Positions 33,283 to 39,894 of a stretch of DNA of 39,894 nucleotides are shown piece by piece (the first letter of the stretch is position 1; each line of letters opens with the position of its first letter). The notes under the pieces are model-generated. The model was not told the origin of the DNA and did no database searches. It saw only the letters and a program-made list of their open reading frames with translations. Made by a program: the position numbers and the translations under genes. The stretch is from assembly GCA_028288305.1 (NCBI GenBank), contig JAQBOA010000040.1:1-39894 (forward strand), read 5' to 3'. The stretch comes from Mucilaginibacter sp. Lineage in GTDB: Bacteria > Bacteroidota > Bacteroidia > Sphingobacteriales > Sphingobacteriaceae.

Positions 33283-36200
33283 ATGTTAACTAAAGAGATA
33301 AAAAATAAACAGAAGTATATTGATTTTTGGATTCGGCAGGTTTTTATTTTATTTGTTTCAATTGCCTTTCTTAGTTTTTCAGGTGAAGTTTTAGGTCAAA
33401 CTTCTAATCAATATTCTTTTACACTTAATAATGCTGCAGTAACAAGTGCTGGCGTCTACCACAATACTAGTATTGATAGCTCTTTGATAAGAACATTGTG
33501 GACTACCGTAAAGTATAATGCAGGTACATATAATATAAATTGGGATGGTAAAGACGATTTAGGGAACCAAATGCCAGCTGGTAATTATATGGTAAAAGTA
33601 GTTTCTAATAATGTTCAGTATACTTGGATGGGGGTCGTAGGAAATACATCAACTAACAATACAGGAACTACGGTTCATCGGGGGGGATATTATTATTGTA
33701 TGACCGGAATGACGATTGTAAATGGCACTGCTTATTGCAGTGGCGGATACAGTGAACAAAGTCCAAGTGTTAATAAGTTTTTTACATCCAATCCTCAAAT
33801 AAAACTTGAGATTGAGCCCTTTAATACAACTACAGCAAATACAGATATCGTTGTAAGTGATGGAACATCAATTTATTATGCAGCTTATGATCCTTATGCT
33901 TCAAATAATACTTTTATGTACGCTAAAAAAGTAATTGATGACTCAGATATAACCTTTTCTAATGGTTTTAATTTTAAACTTAAAGTTGCAAGAGGCTACA
34001 ATACAATAGGTTATATTAATCAAGCTAACTCTTATATTACAGGCTTGGCCGTTCAAAAGGCTGGTAAGTATTTATTTGCTGCAAGAGCAGGGCTGAATCA
34101 GCTTTCAGTTTTGGACAAGGGAACAGGTCAATTGGTACAAACTTTACAAGTAACTAACCCCAATGCCTTGTGTATGGATATGAATGATAATTTGTGGATG
34201 GTATCTGATAGTAATAATGTCACCAAAATTAGTAAATACAAGGTAAATGTTAATGGTACCCTTTCGAACTCTTTACTTACTATTTCTACTATTTCAAATT
34301 CAAACGTAATGCAGCCTATTGCTTTAGCAGTCTCTCCGGATAACTCAACTTTAGCCGTTGCTGATGGGGCTCTTTCCAGCCAACAAATAAAAGCTTTTAC
34401 CGCTTCAACAGGTATTCCATCCTGGACGTTAGGTGCTTCTGGGGGATATCTACAAGATGCGACAGTTACTAACAACAAATTTTATTTTAACGATGTAAGG
34501 GGTGTAATGTACGCCGGGAATCAACCAGGTTTTCGGGAATTTATAGCTTTTCAGCCCGATGGGTCTTTTTGGGTTAACGATCCCGGTAATTATCGTGTGC
34601 AGCATTATGCAGCAAACCAAGCATTTATTGAAACTATTATGTCAATGGGACCCACTTATTCTACATGGGCCGATAAAAATGATAATACCAGAGTGGGGGC
34701 GGAATATTTAGAATTTAAAATTGACAATACCCAATCCATTACTGGCAGTACAGGGTGGCAATTTGTAAAAAACTGGGGTGCAAATATTTCTGCAAGTTAT
34801 GATAAAACAACTAAGTTTACAAATGTTATAACCCTTACTTCTTCAGGTGTTAGCAAGACATTTGGTTTTCTCCGCAGAGGAATGAATTATTATTTAGTAG
34901 AATTCCAAAGTAATAATACCCTTAGATTCACCGGCATTGTTAAGCCCGAATGTAGTATAGAAAGAGATGGATCATTGCTAACAGATGGTTTAATGCGATA
35001 TGCATTTCAAGGGTTTGATAGTGCTAATAACCCTATATGGAGCAGTACTCCGCAGATGCTTGCAAATATTTCTACAATACAGGATAAAAATCCATTACCT
35101 AAACAAGGATTTAAGAACACTTATGTTACCTCAACCGGAAAAGTTATTTTTTATGATGCTGGAATTCAAAGTACTAGCATAGGTGGTTACAATACTGGCT
35201 TTCATTTGGGAGCAATACAATTAGGGGGGAATAATTATTTATGGGAAACAGCAATGGCTTCGCATAGAAGTTATACCGGTCCTTTCCCGGATCCTGCTCA
35301 TTTTGATATAGGTAATTATGTGAATAACAATGCAGGTAGTACTGCAATGGTTTATGGTCGAAACGTTGTAACTGGTTACCACGGAGAGGGTTGGAAAAAA
35401 AGTCAAACCAATATGTACAATCATTATTTGGATAATGGATTAGCCATAGGTCAATTCGGAACAGTAGGCCCATGTTTGGTGGAAGCTCCTGCTATGATGG
35501 CAGGAAATGCTTTATCTCCGCAATTGGTATATGGTGCAAATAATGATGAATTATATCTATGGCATGGCGATGAAAGTTTTCATGCAGGATTACATAAGTG
35601 GAAAATAAGTGGTCTTAATACTATAATAGAGCAAGATATTCCAATAACATATCCTACAGCTGCACTTACTCCAATGATAGTGCCCGGAAGTAATTTAATG
35701 GTAAATTTGCCTTATAATAGTCCACTATCAAATACTACAACTAATACAACTGGATGGTCTTTTACACCCTCAACCACGAGTCCAACACCTTCAAATTCAC
35801 AAACGACATGGAGCATTCAAACAAATGTCCTTGTTTCGGGAGTTCAAAATAATCCTGATATTTACGCCAAATGTAATTCAGCTTCAGGAAATTTTAGCGT
35901 TAATAGAGACTTAGGCAATAAAACTAATCTTAATTTTTGGACACTATCTGGACAAATCAGCTATTATTATTCTAACTACGCAGGATTTATGAAGCACTAT
36001 TTTGACGTGCTTGATATTAATGGAAAGATTATTGCACGAATAGGTTATAACTATGTGTATGGTGCCAACAATACTATTTATGGCAATAATAAAATGCTTT
36101 TAACGGGGCCTAATAGTTCTTTCATTCAACCTTTAATGTGGCAACTACAACCTATTGTAATAAGTGCAGTAAATAATTTAGTAACCATTCAATATGCTGG

Positions 36201-36609
36201 GTACACCGTAACAGCTCCTGTATTTGATCCTACAGCCGATATTACTTCACCAAAAACTATGAGAGCTTATTTTACAGGAGGTTATAATCCAACAGGACGA
36301 GCCATGGATTTTAAAGATATGCAATTTATAACAACTAAAGTAAATCAAAGTATAAATTTTAATTCAATACCAACTCAAACATTTGGGCATCCATTTGCTT
36401 TAATTGCCTCTTCTTCTGCAAATTTGCCGGTTACGTTTACTGTGGTATCAGGCTCTGCTCAGATTGCAGGAAATACAATTATTTTAACAGGTACGGGGAA
36501 TGTTGTTGTTCAAGCATCGCAAGCTGGTAATACTTTCTATAATGCAGCAAATCCGGTTACACAAAGTTTTAACGTAACCAGTCAAAACATTTCAAGGATA
36601 GATCATTAA
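33283..36609 (+). CDS. Secreted multidomain protein: FlgD-like Ig, beta-propeller, LamG-like region, MBG-like domain
   Basis: 1108 residues from ATG 33283. Signal peptide/helix VFILFVSIAFLSFSGEVLGQ. Residues about 50-110 read like a FlgD-type Ig fold (YNINWDGKDDLGNQMPAGNY). A beta-propeller with NHL/YVTN-like strands follows (LSVLDKGTGQLVQTLQV, SPDNSTLAVADG, GSFWVNDPGNYRVQHY). About residues 830-1025 look like a lectin-like beta-sandwich, and the C-terminal 80 residues (INFNSIPTQTFGHPFALIA) match the MBG/Ig-like domain of adhesins. It ends soon after (NISRIDH) without a clear type IX sorting signal. Embedded between polymer genes with the same orientation, so it may bind, process or anchor the polysaccharide. 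No catalytic motif seen. Function unknown. Confidence 0.78.
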   Translation: MLTKEIKNKQKYIDFWIRQVFILFVSIAFLSFSGEVLGQTSNQYSFTLNNAAVTSAGVYHNTSIDSSLIRTLWTTVKYNAGTYNINWDGKDDLGNQMPAGNYMVKVVSNNVQYTWMGVVGNTSTNNTGTTVHRGGYYYCMTGMTIVNGTAYCSGGYSEQSPSVNKFFTSNPQIKLEIEPFNTTTANTDIVVSDGTSIYYAAYDPYASNNTFMYAKKVIDDSDITFSNGFNFKLKVARGYNTIGYINQANSYITGLAVQKAGKYLFAARAGLNQLSVLDKGTGQLVQTLQVTNPNALCMDMNDNLWMVSDSNNVTKISKYKVNVNGTLSNSLLTISTISNSNVMQPIALAVSPDNSTLAVADGALSSQQIKAFTASTGIPSWTLGASGGYLQDATVTNNKFYFNDVRGVMYAGNQPGFREFIAFQPDGSFWVNDPGNYRVQHYAANQAFIETIMSMGPTYSTWADKNDNTRVGAEYLEFKIDNTQSITGSTGWQFVKNWGANISASYDKTTKFTNVITLTSSGVSKTFGFLRRGMNYYLVEFQSNNTLRFTGIVKPECSIERDGSLLTDGLMRYAFQGFDSANNPIWSSTPQMLANISTIQDKNPLPKQGFKNTYVTSTGKVIFYDAGIQSTSIGGYNTGFHLGAIQLGGNNYLWETAMASHRSYTGPFPDPAHFDIGNYVNNNAGSTAMVYGRNVVTGYHGEGWKKSQTNMYNHYLDNGLAIGQFGTVGPCLVEAPAMMAGNALSPQLVYGANNDELYLWHGDESFHAGLHKWKISGLNTIIEQDIPITYPTAALTPMIVPGSNLMVNLPYNSPLSNTTTNTTGWSFTPSTTSPTPSNSQTTWSIQTNVLVSGVQNNPDIYAKCNSASGNFSVNRDLGNKTNLNFWTLSGQISYYYSNYAGFMKHYFDVLDINGKIIARIGYNYVYGANNTIYGNNKMLLTGPNSSFIQPLMWQLQPIVISAVNNLVTIQYAGYTVTAPVFDPTADITSPKTMRAYFTGGYNPTGRAMDFKDMQFITTKVNQSINFNSIPTQTFGHPFALIASSSANLPVTFTVVSGSAQIAGNTIILTGTGNVVVQASQAGNTFYNAANPVTQSFNVTSQNISRIDH

Positions 36610-37100
36610 TAATTGTATAAAATTTATAAAGTTAAATTATTTAATAAAGAAAAAAACTGAAAATACCTTTAAGCTCATCTTCTTTTGTTGAAATAATCAG
36701 AAAAGGCTTGTTAAACACAAGAAAAAGAATCAATATTGTGTTGATATATTATGTTGTAAATGATTTTTTATTGATAATCGGTATCAGTCAATAAAAATAT
36801 AGAAGAATTAGCCCTTATTCGTCTTAGCGTTATAAGATAAGTTTTTATGCTAACAAGTTACGCTCTTGCTGAGCCTGATTCATTAGGTTTACTATACCGA
36901 TGGTGATTTTTGCCAATTCCACCAACTGATTTTATCCTTATCTTATTTTGCAAATTTATTATTCAAAATTATTGTACAATATATCAAAATGCACTTTTGA
37001 AGAAACCCGTTGTTTGAATAAATAATTATTTATTACATTGCTGCAGTTATTAAGTGTATGGGAATATTAATATCAATAGTTCTTAAATAATTTATTTAAA
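36610..37100. other. AT-rich gap, possible gene relic on minus strand
   Basis: About 490 bases without a supportable gene. On the minus strand a 28-codon frame (36928-36845) reads QLVELAKITIGIVNLMNQ and ends at TAA, with stops just upstream. It looks like the tail of a helical protein, perhaps a transposon remnant, but is too short to name. Confidence 0.35.
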
Positions 37101-38156
37101 ATGTTGAAACCAGGCTCAGTAAGATTTATTCTAGCAATCATTGTAATTTTATTTCATATAACCAAGATGATTTTTTTAGGTCATTTTGCTGTTTTATGTT
37201 TTTTTATATTAAGTGGTTATTGGATAACACTTATGTATGAAAATAAATATAAGAAGTTTGAAGCATCGCAGAAAGTATTTTACATCAGTAGGGTATGGAG
37301 ACTTCTTCCTGTTTTTCTTCTATTTAATTGTTTAGCGTTTGTATTTAGCTATTATTATAATCCACATTTATATGATTCTATTTCTTTACTTCACTGGCCA
37401 ATAAAGGGGATTTATTGGTTCTCAAATTTTTTTTTATTAGGTTTCTTTAATATGAGTTCGCAGGCGTTGGTTCCTGCATGGTCGCTAGACATTGAACTTC
37501 AATTTTATCTTTTATATCCCTTTTTACTTTTAAGTTTTAAAAAAACTGATTATTGGATTTTATCAGTTTTCATCATAGTCGCATTAATTTTAAGTGTACA
37601 CTACCCCACAACCATCATTTCAAAAACATTAATTTATTACTTGTTTTATTTTTTAATTGGAATGATGATTTATTTGAAGAATTTTAGCTTTAGCAGGAAG
37701 ATAGAAACCGTGTTCACCTGCATCTTTATTTTTGCTGTAATCATTAATTATATTATTCCGGATTTAAGAAAAATTACTGTCACTAATAACGCTACAGATT
37801 ATAACAGATATTTGAATGAATGTTTACCCATTTTGTTGATACCTTTTATAAGTAATTCAGTAAAAAATAAAAGTTCAAAGTTAGATAGAGTTTTAGGAGA
37901 TATGTCATTTGTCTTATACTTATGTCATTGGGCATTAATCATACCTTATAATTATTATATAAAAGGATTAACCGTAATTCATAGAGTGCCGTATTCACTT
38001 CTTTATTTAATAATAACTTTTATTGTAAGTTATTTAATTTATAAATTTTATGATAAGCCTATTGATAATTTAAGAAAAAAATGGGTGGAATCACATGAAA
38101 TTAAAAAAAACAGGGAGAAGATGGATACAGAATTGAATATGCTGGCTAAGCGGTAA
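37101..38156 (+). CDS. Membrane acyltransferase, AT3 (OafA/OatA-like) family
   Basis: 351 residues with about 10 membrane helices. AT3 features seen: catalytic His in VILFHITKM (His19), the SRVWRLLPVF segment (R-x-x-R), and WSLDIELQFYLLYPFLL. The N-terminus starts at LKPGSVRFILAI rather than the usual LDGLRGIA, so it is a divergent member or one with a shortened first helix; it lacks the C-terminal SGNH domain. It would move acyl groups across the membrane and O-acylate the polymer. The C-terminal tail is charged. Confidence 0.88.
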   Translation: MLKPGSVRFILAIIVILFHITKMIFLGHFAVLCFFILSGYWITLMYENKYKKFEASQKVFYISRVWRLLPVFLLFNCLAFVFSYYYNPHLYDSISLLHWPIKGIYWFSNFFLLGFFNMSSQALVPAWSLDIELQFYLLYPFLLLSFKKTDYWILSVFIIVALILSVHYPTTIISKTLIYYLFYFLIGMMIYLKNFSFSRKIETVFTCIFIFAVIINYIIPDLRKITVTNNATDYNRYLNECLPILLIPFISNSVKNKSSKLDRVLGDMSFVLYLCHWALIIPYNYYIKGLTVIHRVPYSLLYLIITFIVSYLIYKFYDKPIDNLRKKWVESHEIKKNREKMDTELNMLAKR

Positions 38157-38540
38157 TCTGCTTTTAATTGCCAGGTTTCGTTCCATGACTGTTCGCCTGC
38201 TAAGTCTCTTCCCTTCTTTATTTAGTGATAATTATATCGCCTATTTGAGATTTTGGGATAAGCCTAAGAGTTTCTTTGATCTCCTTTCTTCCCGGCATTT
38301 ACTGTCTACAAATACTTCTTTAATTGAGCTGATTCTCAGCCTTACTGTTGCTCCAGGGCAGCACCCAGTGTATGCCAACAGTAAATTGTTTTGCAGAATG
38401 TTTAGCTTCCTGATATCAAACTGCTTTTTTATTAATTTGTTAATAACAAAATGTGCTTTTGACTTCAGTCGGCCGGTTTTAAATGTTTTTCATCCTTATA
38501 TATTGAAATCTTGAATCCTTGTTTATCTTTATGATTTATT
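38157..38540. other. Gap without a convincing gene
   Basis: An open frame of 109 codons exists at 38185-38514 (plus) and a long start-less frame on the minus strand, but neither has recognisable domains. Cys/Phe/Leu-rich composition suggests a chance frame. Slightly more GC-rich than its surroundings, so it may be a decayed insertion. I see no terminal repeats. Confidence 0.4.
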
Positions 38541-39089
38541 ATGGAAACAGATCTTTCAAAATTCAGTATCGGCAATTATAAATCTGGAAATAAACTAAAA
38601 GTGATTGTATGGTTTTTTATTAATTATTACATTTTTAATAGTGCATTTCCATGGCCCAACAGAGTTAAAGTATTTTTATTGCGGTTATTTGGCGCAAAAG
38701 TTGGTGTTGGTCTCAATATTAAAAACAAGGTACGGATAAAAAATCCATGGAGGTTGGTTATTGGTAATTATTGTTGGATAGGAGAATCAGCATGGATTGA
38801 TAATTTGGAGAATGTTACATTAGGGAATAATGTCTGTATTTCGCAGGGAGCCATGCTGTTAACTGGAAATCATGATTACACAAAGAGTGATTTTCCCTAT
38901 CGCCTTGGCCCTATTGAGATAGAGGATGGAGCCTGGATAGGCGCACAAAGCGTTGTATGTCCCGGTATTATATGCAGAAGCCATTCCATTTTAACAGTAA
39001 ATTCTGTTGCTACAAAAGAACTTGATGCATGGAGTATTTATTCCGGAAATCCCGCAATATTTGCCAGAAGTCGAAAAATGAACGAATAA
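38541..39089 (+). CDS. WcaF-like O-acyltransferase (left-handed beta-helix)
   Basis: 182 residues. Typical of putative colanic-acid acetyltransferases: the N-terminal segment VIVWFFINYYIFNSAFPWPNRVKVFLLRLFGAKVG, then hexapeptide repeats (WRLVIGNYCWIGESAWIDN, VTLGNNVCISQGAML), the catalytic TGNHDYTKSDF with His, and IEDGAWIGAQSVVCPGI, ending with YSGNPAIFARSRKM. Last clear gene of the polysaccharide island. Confidence 0.9.
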   Translation: METDLSKFSIGNYKSGNKLKVIVWFFINYYIFNSAFPWPNRVKVFLLRLFGAKVGVGLNIKNKVRIKNPWRLVIGNYCWIGESAWIDNLENVTLGNNVCISQGAMLLTGNHDYTKSDFPYRLGPIEIEDGAWIGAQSVVCPGIICRSHSILTVNSVATKELDAWSIYSGNPAIFARSRKMNE

Positions 39090-39561
39090 ATATAAAAAAT
39101 GGCACGGATTTTATGGGTTTGCCATGGACTATATTTACTGTTGAAAATGAAGAAATTTTTATTAAACTTAATAAACTAACTCATTTATAATTTATAAGGA
39201 TGGACATCATATTTAGAATGATGTTTAATCATTTTTAATATGATTTCATCTCATATTGTACTATTGTGAGTTAAAAAACTTAAAATTTATTTCGGGAATA
39301 ATTGTTCATTATCATTTTATGGATTAAATATTTTAGCATATTAATATTTAGCCTTATGTATTATTTCGTTAATCATCTAAATTTTAGTTGTTATTATCTT
39401 AAAAAGCCATTGATTACGATAAAAAAGTTTCTGATTTTTTATGCAAATTATAGAAAGAAAAATTTTAAAGGCAACTTATTTTAGATATTTTTACGTAAGA
39501 ATATTATGCCTAAACTTATTTTATTTAGAAGAGCTAACTACATAGCGTGCTAGAAAAGAAA
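39090..39561. other. AT-rich gap after the exopolysaccharide island
   Basis: About 470 bases with no credible gene; a 60-codon open frame at 39302-39484 is AT-rich and lacks motifs. ATGGCA and TGCCAT near 39099-39125 could make a 6-bp hairpin but without a T-tract. Likely boundary between the island and the next locus. Confidence 0.45.
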
Positions 39562-39759
39562 ATGAATGGGAAGAAGATCAATTTAGTATAGCTTTCTTTT
39601 GCCTGTGGGAATAAATATTCGTACCGATACTTAAGTGAAAAAGTGCCGTCATTTTTAAATCTTATCACATTGGAGTACCCAGGCCGTTGGGCAAAGCTCC
39701 ATAAACCATTAATTTCAGATCAGATCCTGGAGATCATATCAAAGAAGTTAATTAATTAG
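39562..39759 (+). pseudogene. Truncated type II thioesterase with in-frame stop
   Basis: From ATG 39562 the frame reads MNGKKINLV, a TAG stop (39589-39591), then LSFACGNKYSYRYLSEKVPS, FLNLITLEYPGRWAKLHKPL and on to TAG 39757-39759. This is the start of the GrsT/RifR-type thioesterases that edit nonribosomal peptide and polyketide synthases (usual pattern: PFAGG, then EYPGRG). Intact members have about 240 residues and a GHSMG serine motif; none is present here. So it is a relic, or a sequencing error plus a truncation. It lies 12 bases upstream of the MBL-fold gene. Confidence 0.6.
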
Positions 39760-39771
39760 AATAGATCAGTT

Positions 39772-39894
39772 ATGAATAAAGAGCAAATATACCTGAGACC
39801 GAATGTAGTGCTGGAGCCGCTGGTAGATAAGTGGTATGCGTGGAGCCATTTGGTTTCTCCCGGAACAGCGGCGATGAATATCGTATGGCGTCAC
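39772..39894 (+). CDS. MBL-fold metallohydrolase-like protein, 5' end only
   Basis: 41 codons to the window edge, beginning MNKEQIYLRPNVVLEPLVDK followed by WYAWSHLVSPGTAAMNIVWRH. I recall this N-terminus from MBL-fold proteins next to nonribosomal peptide and polyketide genes; CmlA, the diiron beta-hydroxylase of chloramphenicol biosynthesis, has a related type of N-terminal domain. The catalytic region is outside the window, so oxygenase or hydrolase activity cannot be told. The gene and the thioesterase relic before it suggest a natural-product locus to the right. Confidence 0.6.
   Translation, partial: MNKEQIYLRPNVVLEPLVDKWYAWSHLVSPGTAAMNIVWRH

Noticed and set aside
38185..38514. Open frame of 109 codons on the plus strand between the AT3 and WcaF-like genes
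   Set aside because: No recognisable domain, odd Leu/Phe/Cys-rich composition, no supporting promoter, and an equally long start-less frame on the other strand; probably chance.
39302..39484. 60-codon frame after the island
   Set aside because: AT-rich, made mostly of Ile/Phe/Lys/Tyr, without motif or ribosome-binding context.

Overview
The window looks like chromosomal DNA of a Bacteroidota bacterium, most likely Sphingobacteriaceae (Mucilaginibacter/Pedobacter type). The reasons are AT-rich DNA, several matches to the Bacteroidota -7 box TAnnTTTG just upstream of genes, few Shine-Dalgarno-like sites, a DAHP synthase fused to chorismate mutase, a Bacteroidota-style proline dehydrogenase, and intergenic inverted repeats of a style I associate with this family. 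No rRNA, tRNA, CRISPR array or intact insertion sequence was seen.

Left part, about 1-18.1 kb, is compact housekeeping DNA. On the minus strand lie an S4-domain protein and aroB, then pheA and a DAHP synthase/chorismate mutase cut by the window edge, all serving the shikimate and Phe/Tyr pathway. Between aroB and pheA is a complete leader-peptide attenuator: a promoter, a 21-residue leader whose residues 7-15 are all Tyr or Phe except one Gly, and three mutually exclusive pairing arms ending in a terminator just before pheA. This is the strongest finding. Next come proline dehydrogenase, a HAD phosphatase, a GNAT acetyltransferase, a small membrane protein, a long-type biotin carboxylase, a NUDIX hydrolase, an SRPBCC protein, riboflavin synthase, a TPR protein, a coiled-coil protein, a secreted protein of unknown function, an HscA-type Hsp70, a secreted HExxH protein with a probable propeller and barrel, and a small secreted protein. 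Seven gene borders here carry inverted repeats built from short internally repeated words, each border with its own word; some of these run into gene ends.

Right part, about 18.7-39.1 kb, is an exopolysaccharide/capsule island, all on the plus strand, visibly more AT-rich, with larger gaps and none of the word repeats. It encodes a Wza-like lipoprotein, a Wzc-like tyrosine autokinase, a Wzx-like flippase, a Wzy-like polymerase, five glycosyltransferases, four left-handed beta-helix acyltransferases plus a decayed fifth, one membrane acyltransferase (AT3), and a 1108-residue secreted multidomain protein. Together they suggest a Wzx/Wzy-type pathway making a heavily O-acylated polymer. No initiating sugar-phosphate transferase is present in the window.

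The right edge (39.56 kb on) holds a broken type II thioesterase and the first 41 codons of an MBL-fold protein of the kind found with nonribosomal peptide/polyketide genes, so a natural-product locus probably starts there.
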